A DNA stretch of 64,000 bases from Muscardinus avellanarius (taxonomy: Eukaryota > Chordata > Mammalia > Rodentia > Gliridae): the NCBI GenBank assembly GCA_963383645.1, contig OY726567.1:66182552-66246551 (forward strand). Direction: 5' to 3'. How positions within the stretch are numbered: the stretch's first letter is position 1; the number at the start of each line of letters is the position of its first letter. Below are positions 55,697 to 64,000 of this stretch, piece after piece. A program made the position numbers and the translations under genes. The notes below the pieces were generated by a model. The model had not been told where the DNA came from. It saw nothing but the letters and a program-made list of their open reading frames with translations, and searched no databases.

Positions 55697-57831
55697 GAAT
55701 TAGCCTTGAGAGAAGGCAGAGTGCAATTGAGGACACGTGACTCTGACTACTCTCGGATAGTGACCTGAAGGCCTCTGCTGGACATCAAGGCCGACCAGGG
55801 CCCCTAGGGGTGACCTGCACCTCTTTTCTGGCAGATCGCGTGGGCCCTGGGAGAAAGTAGTTTGCAATTGACGGCACTTGGCTTTGGCGACACTCGGGTA
55901 GTGACCTGAAGGCAGCTACTGGACACCAGAGCCCCGACAGCCCCTTTGGGGTGTTCTGCCACTTTCCTATTCCTTTCTGGCAGATCGCGTGGACTCTGAA
56001 AGAAAGCAGCTTGTAATCGAAGGCATTCGGCTTGGGCTACTCTCAAGTATTGTCCTGAAGGCAGCTGCTGGACCCCAGAGTTCCGACAGCCCCTTGGGGT
56101 GTTCAGCCACCTTCCCCCATTCCCTGCTGCTTCCAATAAACCTTTTACTCCCCTTCCTGCGGTCTGCAGGTGTCATTCTTCGCTCACCGTAGACAAGAAC
56201 CTGGTAAGGAAACGCCGAGTTTCTTCTCAAGAAACTCCATTTCATCTTTGATGAAACTCCAGGTTTATTCTCAAGAAACCCCCCGTTTCATCTTGGCAAC
56301 CACGAAGGGACCCCCGTTTCATTACCACCAAAAAAAATAAAGAATAAAAATATGGAGCCGGGGGTGTAGCTCAGAGGTAGAATGCCCCTGGGTTCCATCC
56401 CCAGTACCAAAAAAAAAAAAAAAAAAAAAGACAACATAGTGGGTAGGAGATTGGTACAAAATTCTCCAAGCTTCTTGGAGCCTATGAAGTCCTGTAGACA
56501 AGGCACTCAATACAGATTAAGGACCTCACCCACCAAGTCATGTGGAACTACAAGTACCAGGAGGCCATGTGAGCTGAGCCCCAGAAACAAGCGATTAAAG
56601 TCAAGAGGGATGCTGGGAGTTGTAGTCCAGACTGTGCTGGCCAAACCCGGGCAGGTAGTGAACACCCACTAGGTCTCACCTGGAAGTTGCCTACTATGGA
56701 GGTCCCCAGGGCACAGAGGAGCCCCGACCACAGAACCAGCTGGTTCAACCTCGTACCGACGCCCCAGTCCCGGAGCTGGTGATAACGCACAATGCAGATC
56801 CAGGCAGCTAGGAGGACAGGGAAGTGGGCAGGAGTCCCAGAAAATCCCAGGTAACCCCAACACAGGTAGTGGTGCAGAGTTCAGCAGGAGACCAGGGCTG
56901 GGGCAAGGGGCCAGTTCTTGGATTTGAGGGAAATGGGGATGGAGCCTGTACTCCTGACTCCAAGGGAAGAGGGCTGAGTCTGGACCCTTGGGTCTGAAGG
57001 AGGAGGGCTGGGACCTGGATCCCTGAGTCTGAGGGAGGAGGGCTTGACTAGGTGGGCTTTAGTGGAAGAAAAGGGCTGGGAAATATTTACCCATAACAGC
57101 TCCCATATTAAGTATCTGGCTGAAGATGCAGCTCTGAGGAGGGTAAGATCCGCAGAAACTACAGAGATAAAGGGTCATCCTGTGGCTCCTGTAAGCCAAA
57201 GCCCACCACTTTTCTCCTGCAGGAGCCGTCATCCATAACTACCTGATGTAGGGGAAGCCTTTGCTGAGGTCCACAGTCCTGTTGAACACGGCAATCGCAA
57301 AACTGGTGGGAGGGGCACACCAAAGTTAGAGTAAGGGATTTTAAGGACAGCTTTTCTTTCTGTTACATAAGTACTTTATTCTGTTATAAAAATCTGGACT
57401 TTTTTTTGGGGGGGGCACTGGGGATGGAACCCAGGGGGCATTCTACCTCTGAGCTATACCCCAGCTCTATTTTTTATTTTGAAACAGGGTCCCCCTGAGT
57501 TGCAAGGAGCCTTACTAAGTAGTAGCTAAGGCTGTCCTTGAACTGGGTTCCTCCTGTCTCAGCCTCCTAAATGCTGGGATTACAAGCATGTGCCACCACG
57601 CCTGGCAAAATCTGGACTCCTCCCTCAGACTCAGGGGTCCAGACCACAGCCCTCCACCCTCAGATCTAAGAGTCCAGGACCCTGACCCCCCTCCTCTTTA
57701 CACCTGGGCGTCTAGACCCCCATTCCCTCAGATGCAGGCATTCATCCTGCCTGTAACACTCACATGATCCAGATACCAGTGGTAGCCCAGAGTGCCAGGA
57801 AGACCGGCAGAAGGGGCAGGTAGCTGCACAT
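46123..57831 (-). CDS. TMEM150B: TMEM150B (DRAM-family membrane protein), six joined exons
   Basis: This gene encodes a multipass membrane protein of the DRAM/TMEM150 (Frag1/Sfk1) family, known as DRAM-3 and linked to autophagy in human cells. The exons 57764-57831, 57243-57302, 57091-57158, 56680-56807, 51770-51965 and 46123-46331 join to 729 bp, 242 codons plus stop; human is about 233 residues. Five or six hydrophobic segments are visible. The first starts near residue 4 (YLPLLPVFLALWATTGIWI). An NRT glycosylation sequon follows at Asn30. The cytosolic tail is Pro/Ser-rich. All junctions are GT-AG and in frame. The ATG has A at -3. It is convergent with BRSK1. Confidence 0.93.
46332..46735. 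other. Unique-looking TMEM150B intron 5, right part
   Basis: Intronic sequence with no SINE. Nothing recognisable beyond simple unnamed sequence. Confidence 0.4.
46740..50225. repeat. SINEs and a fragmented L2 in TMEM150B intron 5
   Basis: Minus SINEs lie at about 46740-46935, 48940-49150 and 49315-49505. Plus copies lie at 47343-47560, 47578-47780, 47815-48065 (altered B-box subfamily, with an internal duplication), 48105-48310, 49538-49760, 49797-49935 and 49942-50145. Old L2-like sequence shows at 46945-47270, 48795-48925 (agctttccatggctccccat) and 49170-49290 (caagttcaggttcccacc, then cccagccaaactgg), perhaps one element broken up by SINEs. Confidence 0.65.
50280..51060. repeat. SINEs, MIR and purine-rich microsatellite
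   Basis: A minus SINE lies at about 50280-50445. A minus-oriented MIR lies at 50620-50720 (tggaaagaggctcagagag). A plus SINE at 50740-50940 runs into a GAAA/GGAA/GAGA composite repeat at 50941-51050. Confidence 0.65.
51060..51480. other. Unique intron 5 segment with a short direct duplication
   Basis: No exon is seen. The sequence attcattgccaagcacctgc occurs at 51403-51422 and again at 51449-51468, each followed by an a.tctaagcacctcatgga block. This is a local tandem duplication of about 46 bp. Confidence 0.7.
51480..51640 (-). repeat. MIR fragment
   Basis: The blocks gtcctcacaaccctgagc, gataagagaggaaataggca and ctgcccagctaatat match the reverse complement of MIR in order. Confidence 0.55.
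51770..51965 (-). CDS. TMEM150B: TMEM150B coding exon 5
   Basis: Encodes EKNQKPTHLAGAFLAFILGN, then LYFWLQLFLSW, and GPLRLSLCSLCSLLIVASIL, two membrane segments. It follows a 4.7-kb intron. The acceptor is cccag|GAAAAG and the donor ATTG|gtgcct. Confidence 0.93.
51966..52325. other. TMEM150B intron 4 segment with an L2 tail
   Basis: About 52110-52225 resembles a plus L2 3' end (atagggcaggcatttaaatc, agaatagtgcttcacac, gtggaataaaca). The rest is unnamed. Confidence 0.45.
52330..55060. repeat. SINE block in TMEM150B intron 4
   Basis: Plus copies lie at about 52330-52465, 52474-52680, 52712-52935, 53143-53270, 54018-54150, 54155-54370, 54400-54600, 54725-54850 and 54865-55060. A minus copy lies at 53275-53495. 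Microsatellites: (GA)n and (GGAA)n at 53582-53706 and (CA)n at 54595-54638. The 53770-54010 stretch is unique-looking. Confidence 0.75.
55419..55693. repeat. Composite polypyrimidine tract within the LTR
   Basis: (CT)n from 55419 passes into CTGT units, CCCTT units, (CTC)n at about 55550-55612, (TTC)n, and again (CT)n up to 55693. About 275 bp are almost all C and T on the plus strand. Confidence 0.95.
55695..56125 (+). repeat. Three tandem units of about 145 bp inside the LTR
   Basis: The anchor gacctgaagg recurs at 55762, 55903 and (as gtcctgaagg) 56052, 141 and 149 bp apart. Each unit also has a tggcagatcgcgtgg-type start (copies 2 and 3), a TTGCAATTGA-type box and a GACAGCCCCTTTGGGGTG-type end. 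The first copy is the most diverged. Confidence 0.85.
56330..56425 (+). repeat. SINE right arm after the LTR
   Basis: A plus ID-like arm (gtgtagctcagaggtagaat, then a poly-A tail) sits directly right of the interrupted SINE end. Confidence 0.7.
56547..56628. promoter_or_regulatory. Inverted pair of ZNF143-type motifs, TMEM150B intron 4
   Basis: ACTACAAGTACCAGGAGG (56547-56564) and GATGCTGGGAGTTGTAGTCC (56609-56628) are inverted copies of the ZNF143/THAP11 motif. The second is close to perfect. They lie about 50-130 bp from coding exon 4. Confidence 0.6.
56680..56807 (-). CDS. TMEM150B: TMEM150B coding exon 4
   Basis: Encodes AAWICIVRYHQLRDWGVGTR, then LNQLVLWSGLLCALGTSIVG and NFQ. It covers one membrane segment and the conserved RYHQLRDWG loop. 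The donor is CCAG|gtgaga. Confidence 0.95.
56880..57055. repeat. MSR1-like minisatellite, TMEM150B intron 3
   Basis: Four diverged units of about 37-40 bp repeat gagtctggacccttgggtct and gaaggaggagggctggga, the same theme as in BRSK1 introns 1 and 9. Confidence 0.6.
57091..57158 (-). CDS. TMEM150B: TMEM150B coding exon 3
   Basis: Encodes SFCGSYPPQSCIFSQILNMG, the extracellular/luminal loop with two cysteines, and the start of the next membrane segment. Acceptor ctgtag; donor ATGG|gtaaat. Confidence 0.93.
57243..57302 (-). CDS. TMEM150B: TMEM150B coding exon 2
   Basis: Encodes FAIAVFNRTVDLSKGFPYIS with the NRT sequon at residue 30. Acceptor ccaccag; donor ATCAG|gtagtt. Confidence 0.93.
57405..57740. 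repeat. Minus SINE and MSR1-like units, TMEM150B intron 1
   Basis: A minus SINE lies at about 57405-57605. From 57607 to 57740 the reverse-complement MSR1-like theme recurs (tctggactcctccctcagac, agagtccaggaccctgaccc). Confidence 0.6.
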
Positions 57832-57838
57832 GCTGGTC
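57764..57838 (-). CDS. TMEM150B: TMEM150B first coding exon
   Basis: The ATG is at 57831-57829 in the context gaccagcATG; seven untranslated bases follow the acceptor ttgcag. Encodes MCSYLPLLPVFLALWATTGI, the first membrane segment. The donor is ATCAT|gtgagt. Untranslated exon(s) must lie further right; I could not place them. Confidence 0.93.
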
Positions 57839-57839
57839 C

Positions 57840-58345
57840 TGCAAGGGAAAGAGAGGGGCTGGGGCTGGGGCTGAGGCTGGGGCTGGAACTGTCAACCGCC
57901 CTCAGTTTTGCCAGAGAAGCAACCTGTAGGTGTGTGAGATTGTGGCCACCTGCCTCTGAGACCCTATTGGCTCCCAGGCAAACGTAAGGACAGGAGTGTG
58001 ACTAAACCAGCCCAACTCTTGCTAGGAGCACTTTCCCTATCTTCCCTGTCTCTCCTTTGGTCCTTTGCTCCTAGTTTCTCCAGGTCTTCCCTACCCCTCC
58101 CCCACCTCAGGAAGCAGGACCCTCACCTCGCCCAGCCCCCTCCAGGTCCTTCTCCAGCTCCTATTAGGTTCTGGCTGGTGACAGCTGCTGGAAAGAAAGG
58201 TTGGGATTCCGGGTGGGGCTAGGGCAGGGCGACATTCACCTTTCCACAAAGGCAAAGTCCAGGCTCCAAGCACCTGGAGGACACTGTTCCTCTGGCTTCG
58301 GTCTGACTGGACACTTTCTAAGAAACCTCGCTTTCAAACCACGAT
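57840..58345. other. TMEM150B 5' region, no clear promoter
   Basis: C/T-rich unique sequence with a (GGGGCT)n-like run at 57856-57890. It may contain an untranslated first exon, but no CpG island or strong core motif marks one. Confidence 0.4.
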
Positions 58346-58349
58346 TCCT

Positions 58350-58590
58350 TGCTGGGCATGGTGGCGCACGCTTGTAATCCCAGCATTCAGGAGCCTGAGA
58401 CCGGAGGATCGCGGTTTGCGGACAGCCTCAACTACTTAGTGAGGCCCTCTGCAACTCAGTCAGACCCTGTTTCAAAATAAAAAATAAAAAATAGGGCAAG
58501 GGGTGTAGCTCGGAGGTCAAATGCCCCTGGGTTCCATCCCCAGACCCACAAAAACAAAAACAAAAACAAAAACAAAAACAAAAACAAAAA
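58350..58590 (+). repeat. SINE with (CAAAAA)n tail
   Basis: A plus dimeric SINE whose A-rich tail is a regular AAAAAC repeat at about 58550-58588. Confidence 0.85.
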
Positions 58591-58594
58591 AATC

Positions 58595-59160
58595 ACAGAT
58601 TCCTACCTCCTCAGAACCCAGCAGGCAGCCCTCAAACTTCAAGGAGCCCTTAACTTCCTCCAGCTCATGGTTTCAACTTCCAAACTTCCAGTCCTTATCT
58701 CCCCCCCAGACCCAGAAATCAGAGCCTCCAGCTCCTGCTTTGGGGACAGATGAATCAAGACCCCCCAACCCTTCTCCTCTTCTAACCCAAGAGTCCATCT
58801 GGAGCCACAGTCCCTTCTGGAATACCTGCATTTCTTTTAGTCCTTGAGGTCCAAACTCCCTTACCTGCTTAGGGACAGGAATCCAGTCCCCTGTTTTCTG
58901 GGTATAGTTTCTGTTCATGGGATGCTGGGTGTGGGGCTCTGAGGGTCTTCTCCTCCCCCTTGCATTTTCTGCTACACTGGAGTTCCCCAAGAAGACGGAC
59001 CGTGGGTGGAAAACAGGACCTTAGTTATGAAATCCACATCTGAAGTCCTCACCCAGACAGCAAGTACTTCCTCTTCTTGGGCCATTTCCATCTCTCTTCC
59101 ACAGGGCAACTCTCAACTTTTTGTGGTTAACTCATGCCTTAGGGTCAGGCCTACTTCTTC
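58595..59160. other. Unique-looking sequence with scattered MSR1-like units
   Basis: Isolated diverged motifs such as aacccaagagtccatctgga occur. No exon is recognised. Confidence 0.4.
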
Positions 59161-59371
59161 TGAGGACCCAAGAGTCCAAGCCCCAGCCCCCTCCCTCAGA
59201 CCCAGGGATCCAGCCCCAGCCCTCCTCCCTTAGACCCAGGGTTCAGGTCCAGCCCTCCTCCCTTAGACCCAGGGATCCAGGCCCCAGCCCTCCTCCCTCA
59301 GATCTAGGTATCCAGATTCAGCCCTCCTCCCTCAGATCCAGAAGTCTACAGCCCAAATCTCCTCTCTTAGC
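59159..59371. repeat. MSR1-like minisatellite, six tandem units
   Basis: Units of about 34 bp start gaccca/gatct(c)a at 59165, 59199, 59233, 59266, 59301 and 59335, and contain GGGATCCAG and CCAGCCCTCCTCCCT. This is the clearest array of the family in the window, in the orientation opposite to BRSK1 intron 1. Confidence 0.85.
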
Positions 59372-59429
59372 ATACCAGTTTTTTATTTTTTAATTTAGGT
59401 AAAATTCACATAACACATATTTAACCATT

Positions 59430-60150
59430 TTATTTTATTTTATTTTATTTTATTTTATTTTATTTTATTTTATTTTGGGTCTGGGGATGGAACCCAGGGA
59501 CATTCGACCTCCGGGCTACACCCCCTGCCCTATTTTTATTCTTTATTTTGAAACAGGGTCTCACTCAGTTGCTGAGGGCCTCACTTAGTAGCTGAGGCTG
59601 CCTGCGAACCGCGTTCCTCCGGTTTCAGCTTCCCGAATGCTGGGATTACAAGTGTGCGCCAGTTTATTTAACCATTTTAAAGTTCACAGTTAGCCGGGTG
59701 TGGTGGCACGCACTTGTAATCCCAGCATTTGGGAGGCTGAGTCAGGAGGATTGGGGTTCTCAGACAGCCTCAGCTACTACTTAGTGAGGCCCTTTGCAAC
59801 TCAGTGAGACCCTGTTTCAAAATAATGACTAAAAAATTGGGCTTGGGGTGTAGCTTAGAGGTAGAATGCTTCTGGGTTCCATCCCCAGTACTGCAATAAA
59901 ATAAAATAAAACAAAAATAAAATAAAGTTTACAGTTCAGCCAGGCATGGTGGTGCACACCTATAATCCCAGTACTTGAAAGGCTGAGACAGGAAAATTAC
60001 AGGTTCAAGGTCAACCTCTGAAACGTAGTGACTCTCAGCAACCTAGCAAGATCCTGTTTCAAAACAGAAACTCAAAAAGGGCCAGGTTGGGGATGTAGTT
60101 CAGAGGTAGAATGCCTCTGGGTTTAATCCTCAGTACCACACACACATACA
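59430..60150. repeat. (TTTTA)n and SINEs
   Basis: A (TTTTA)n run lies at 59430-59475, then a minus SINE at 59476-59660 and plus SINEs at 59690-59910 and 59940-60150. Confidence 0.8.
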
Positions 60151-60299
60151 CACACAAAAAGTTCATGGTTCAGGAGCATTTAGCATGTTTACAGCCAGTG
60201 CTACCATCACCTCTATCTAGTTCAGAATTTCTCTGTCACTTCTAAAGGAGCCCGGATCCATGGATCTGTCCTGCAGTCATTACAGGTTTCTCCCTCTCT

Positions 60300-60426
60300 C
60301 TCCCTCTCCCTTTCCTCCTCTTTATTTCTTTTTTTTCTCTTTCTTTTCCTTCCTTCTTCCTTCCTTCCTTCCTTCCTTCCTTCCTTCCTTCCTTCCTTTC
60401 TTTCTTTCCTTCTTTTTCTTTCTTTC
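60300..60426. repeat. (TTCC)n tract at the pseudogene 3' end
   Basis: A T/C-rich run with pure TTCC units at about 60356-60398 lies directly beyond the RPS19 pseudogene 3' end. On the minus strand it is A/G-rich and probably derives from the retrocopy poly(A) tail. Confidence 0.7.
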
Positions 60427-61142
60427 ACAAATGAGGCCATTTATTAACCCAGCATCCTTTATTCTAATACTTCTTGTTAGTAGCGGCCACCTATCCGTCG
60501 ATTCTGTCAAGATCTCTCTGTCCCTGAGGTCTCCACCTGTGGCCCCCTTTTCCACCTCTCCAGGGCTCAGAGGACCCGGTGGGCTATACTCTTCAAGTCT
60601 AAAGTGCTAAAGTATCTGGGCATGACACCATTTCTCTAATGTCCCCCATAGATTTTTTTTTTTTTTTTTTTTTTTTTGGCGGTACTCCAGATGGAACTCA
60701 GGGGCATTCTACCTCCGAGCTACACCCCCAGCCCTATTTTTTTATTCTTTATTTTGAAACAGGGTCTCACTGAGTTGCAAAGGGCCTCACTAAGTAGCTG
60801 AGGCTGTCTGCAAACATGATCCTCCGGTCTCAGCCTCCCGAATGCTGGGATGACAAGCGTGCGCCACCATGCCCGGCTCCCCCATAGATTTTGTTCATGG
60901 AGCCAATCCCAGTGCGACCTCAGAGGTACAGGCACCACGCTGTGGAAGCAGCTCACGTGTAGAACCAGTTCTTCTCTTATGCTCGGCCAACTTGACTGTG
61001 TCTACCCATTCGGGGACTTTCAGCTTCCCGGACTTGTTGAGGAAGGCTGCCACAGGGCTCTGATGAACTTCCGTTGGTTTACGTCTTTTACTGTAACTCA
61101 GGCATCCTGTGGCCTCCATGTGCCAGCCAGGGGAAGGGAAGG
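60427..61142 (-). pseudogene. RPS19: RPS19 processed pseudogene, split by an SINE
   Basis: An intronless copy of the mRNA for ribosomal protein S19. The translation blocks [20 protein letters not shown] and LAEHKRR match RPS19, and downstream blocks match its second half and 3' UTR (TGCTGGGTTAATAAA with AATAAA at 60445-60440). The 5' end includes 5'-UTR-like sequence just before the ATG at 61105. A one-base deletion a few codons after the ATG shifts the frame, and deletions remove further coding bases. A minus SINE at about 60657-60878 interrupts it, with the duplication cccccatagatttt (60643-60656 and 60879-60892). It cannot encode S19. Confidence 0.9.
60657..60878 (-). mobile_element. SINE inserted in the RPS19 pseudogene
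   Basis: A minus dimeric SINE with a T20-type head, bounded by perfect 14-bp direct repeats. The insertion is younger than the retrocopy. Confidence 0.9.
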
Positions 61143-61153
61143 CTGGACTTTGA

Positions 61154-61164
<11 letters not shown>

Positions 61165-61184
<20 letters not shown>

Positions 61185-61887
61185 GGCAGTACTGGAAATG
61201 AAACCCAGGGACATTCTACCTCCAAGCTACACCCCCAGCCCTATTTTTATTCTTTATTTTGAAACAGGGTTTCACTGAGTTGCAAAGTTGCCTCAGCTAC
61301 TCAGTAAGTAGGGAAGCTGCTCACCTGTGTCGACCAGGAACTGGGGACACGCACACAAGGACCTACTTCTGTCAGGTGCGATGGCACACGCTGGTAATCT
61401 CAGTACTTAGCAAGGCTCTTAACAATTTAGAGAAACCGTTTCCAAATAAAAAATAAAATAAGCTGGGGTTTTGTTCAGAGGCAGAATGCCCCTGGGTTCA
61501 ATGCCCAGTACAGAAAAAGAAAAAAGCAGAAAAAGACCCACTTTCTTCAACCTTCTGCAGTTCTCACTAATAATCTATTTAGTCATGAACCAATGAATAG
61601 GTTAATCCATTGATAAAGTCAGAGACCTGATGATCTAATCATTTCTCAAAAGTTCTACCTCTTTTTTTTTTTTTTGTAATAGGAAACTTCTTATACCTTC
61701 GGGCTATACCCCCAAGCTTTTTATTTTTTATTTGGAAACACAATGTCACACATAGGTTCGAAGCCAGCCTCAGCTACTTAGTGAGGCCTCAGCAACTTAG
61801 TGAGACCCTGTTTCCAAATAAAGTATAAAAAACAGGACTGCGGGTGTATCCTGGAGGTAGAAAGCCCCTAGGTTCCATCCCCAGTAC

Positions 61888-61936
<49 letters not shown>

Positions 61937-62530
61937 AAAAATAGGGTCTTACTGAGTTGCAAAAGGCTTCACTAAGTAGTAGCTGAGGCTGTCCAGGAAC
62001 CGCGATCCTGCTGGGATTACGAATGTGTGCTACCACGCCCTGATTCAAGACTTTTTTCAAAATAAAAAATATAGCCAGGCATGGTGGCACATACTTGTAA
62101 TTGCAGTACTTGGGAGGCTGAGACAGGAGGATCACAAGTTTGTGGCCAGCCTCAGCTACTTAGTGAGGCCCTCTACAACTTAGTAAGACCCTACTTCAAA
62201 ATAAAAAATAAAAAGAGGAGTACTTGGGAGGCTGAGACAGGAGAATCAGAGGTTCAAGGCCAGCCTCAGCTACTTAGTGAGGCTCTCCAAAACTTAGTGA
62301 GACCCTGTTTCAAAATAAAGAATAAAGCCGGGTGTGGTGGCACACGCTTGTAATCTCCGCGCTTGGGAGGCTGAGACAGGAGGATCACACAGGTTCGAAG
62401 CCAACCTCAGCTACTTAGTGAGGCTCTCAGCAACTTAGTGAGACCCTGTTTCCAAATAAAATATAAAATAGGTCTGGGAGTATCGCCCGGAGGTAGAAAG
62501 CCTCTGGATTCCACCCCCAGTACCACCAAA

Positions 62531-62586
<56 letters not shown>

Positions 62587-62760
62587 GGAAGGAAGGAAGG
62601 AAGGAAGGAAGGAAGGAAGGAAGGAAGGGAAGAAAACAGGGCTGGGGGTGTAGCTCAAAGGTAGAATGCCTCCGGGTTCCATCCTCACCCAGTACCACAA
62701 AATAAATAATGGCCATAGCTCAGAGTTAGAAAACCCCTGGGCTCAATCCCCAATTCCAGA
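61165..62760. repeat. SINE block with (CA)n and (GAAA)n
   Basis: Minus copies lie at about 61165-61300 and 61930-62045. Plus copies lie at 61375-61515, 61745-61890, 62070-62215, 62217-62325, 62327-62530 and 62640-62700. (AC)n lies at 61887-61915 and (GAAA)n/(GGAA)n at 62528-62635. The 61520-61660 stretch is unique-looking. Confidence 0.75.
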
Positions 62761-62829
62761 AAGAAAGGAAGGGAGGGAGAGAGAGAAAAGAAATGAAAAG
62801 AGAAAAGAAAAAAAGAGGAAGGGAGGACA

Positions 62830-63325
62830 GGGTGTGGTAATGAGAGAGCTCAAGGCATAGAGAGGAGGTTGCTAAGTAGCAGTGCTGGCCAGTGTGTGCT
62901 CAGCTGGTGTGTAGGGAAGGTCAGGGAATTTCACGGAGGGCCTCATGAGTTACACTTAGAAAGAGGGTGTGTGGCGGTTGGCACGCAGCAAGAAGGCATT
63001 CCTGGTAGAGCGGAGGTGGTCCCTGAAACCCAGCCCCGGGAAGTAGAATGCGTTTGTCTGCTGGGTTATAGCGTATAGCACCCACTAGGAAAAGTAGATC
63101 AGGACCCACAACCCTCAGATTGCCACACTGGAATTGGACATTATCCTGAGAGTGCAGGGAAAACATGGAAGCTTCTTCAACAGGAGATAGCAGGAGGAGT
63201 GACACTGATGATGTGTAGACAGGAAAAGATGATGACCGCGGACACCCTTATAGGTCCAGGCAGTGTTCAGGTTCTCCGTGTGTCCTAGCTAGTTCCCACG
63301 AGAGCGCACAGTTGGCATGGCCTTT
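62830..63325. repeat. Old L2-type sequence, tentative
   Basis: The sequence (agaaagagggtgtgtggcgg, gcaagaaggcattcctggta) resembles the reverse-complement L2-type family at 605-1610. Short open frames show no known protein. Confidence 0.35.
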
Positions 63326-63329
63326 TTTT

Positions 63330-63608
63330 TTTTTTTTTAACAGTACACAGTACTGAAACCCAGGGGCATTTTACCTAATAGCTACATCCACAGCCCTATT
63401 TTTATTCTCTGCTTTTCTTTCTCCAAGCGACACCCCCAGCCCTATTTTTTATTCTTTATTTTAAAACAGGGTCTCACTGAGTTGTGGAGGGCCTCACTAA
63501 GTAGCTGAGGCTGGCTGTGAACCAGATCCTCCTGTCTCAGCCTCCCAATAGCTGGGATTACAAGTGTGCACCACCACACCCAGATTTATTATTTTATTTA
63601 TTTATTTA

Positions 63609-63653
<45 letters not shown>

Positions 63654-64000
63654 TTCTGGGGGTGGAACCCAGGGGCTTTTCTATTTCTGGCCTATATTCC
63701 CAGACCTATTTTATACTTTATTTGGAAACAGGGTCTAAGTTGCCAAGTACTGGGATTACAAGCGTGCACCACCACGCCCAGTTTATTCTTTTATTTTTGA
63801 AATAGGGTCTCACTATGTTGTGAGGGGCCTCATTAAGTAATAGAGGCTGGCTATGAACCTGTGATCCTCCTGTCTCAGCCTCCCAAGTGCTGGGATTATA
63901 GGTATTTACCACCGTACCTGGCTGCTGTGGGCTTTTTTTTTTTTTTTTTTTTTTTTGCGGGTCTGGGGATGGAACCCAGGGGCATTCGACCTCCAAGCTA
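63330..64000 (-). repeat. Minus SINEs to the window end, with (GT)n
   Basis: Minus SINE pieces lie at about 63330-63415, 63440-63585, 63650-63785, 63785-63925 and 63955-64000 (cut by the window end). A (TG)n run occupies 63612-63652. Confidence 0.75.

Larger units (their letters stand above)
55061..56321 (+). mobile_element. Solo LTR, 1,261 bp, gammaretrovirus-like, inside an SINE
   Basis: The element starts TGAGGAGATA at 55061 and ends CCCGTTTCA at 56321 (TG..CA). It is flanked by the 4-bp duplication ttac (55057-55060 and 56322-56325). The left flank is an SINE right arm stopping at cccccattac. The right flank resumes the same SINE end (ttaccaccaaaaaaaa). Inside are a U3-like part, a 275-bp pyrimidine tract, three tandem units of about 141-149 bp, an AATAAA at 56135-56140 and an R-U5-like end. 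A 4-bp duplication is typical of class I (gamma-like) elements. There is no gag, pol or env sequence. It lies antisense in TMEM150B intron 4. Confidence 0.8.

Noticed and set aside
55258..55740. Long poly-Ser and poly-Glu frames on both strands
   Set aside because: They translate the CT/CTC microsatellite in the LTR.
59159..59371. Regular repeats that could be taken for a CRISPR array
   Set aside because: Units are contiguous without unique spacers, and the genome is mammalian.
60895..61119. RPS19 as a functional gene
   Set aside because: It is intronless, frameshifted after the ATG, has deletions, and is split by an SINE.
58200..64000. Search for KMT5C (next gene in human)
   Set aside because: No segment resembled its N-terminus or SET domain; it probably lies beyond the window.

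Overview
This window is nuclear DNA from a placental mammal, most likely a squirrel-related (sciuromorph) rodent. It carries split genes with GT-AG introns and CpG-island promoters. More than 100 copies of a dimeric SINE, a 7SL/B1-like left arm joined to a tRNA-derived ID-like right arm (B1-dID type), fill the introns. That SINE type is known from squirrels, dormice and relatives. Old mammalian repeats (MIR, L2, MLT1) lie underneath. The gene order HSPBP1(-) - BRSK1(+) - TMEM150B(-) matches human 19q13.42. The species call is an inference from the SINEs and was not checked by alignment.

Layout. 1-4.1 kb is the 5' end of HSPBP1 on the minus strand: a non-coding first exon, the first coding exon (3362-3565) and part of the next intron. 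4.1-10.3 kb is an intergenic stretch of GC boxes, an SINE-interrupted MLT1 LTR and an L2 tail. 10.3-45.9 kb is the whole coding part of BRSK1. I assembled 19 coding exons in a continuous 2,337-bp frame (778 codons plus stop), all with GT-AG splice sites. 46.1-57.8 kb is TMEM150B on the minus strand, six coding exons, 729 bp (242 codons plus stop). It is tail to tail with BRSK1, and its nearest canonical poly(A) signals lie inside the BRSK1 3' UTR. 58-64 kb has no recognised functional exon; it holds minisatellites, SINEs, old repeats and a minus-strand RPS19 processed pseudogene split by a later SINE.

The three genes act separately: an HSP70 nucleotide-exchange cofactor (HSPBP1), an LKB1-activated polarity kinase (BRSK1) and a DRAM-family membrane protein (TMEM150B). 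No operon-like or defence-type system is present. The notable material is non-coding. There are three solo-LTR candidates: one of 1,261 bp with a 4-bp duplication inside an SINE, one of 296 bp with a 5-bp duplication inside a MIR, and one of about 398 bp. Inverted pairs of ZNF143-type motifs with near-constant spacing recur in three introns, and a related 34-bp array lies in BRSK1 intron 3. MSR1-like minisatellites recur across the window. A (TC)n tract fills much of the 115-nt BRSK1 intron 5. One SINE subfamily has an altered right-arm B box.

All calls are by eye and recall of protein families. SINE and old-repeat boundaries are approximate (within tens of bases). Coding exon boundaries are exact where a reading frame and splice site agree.
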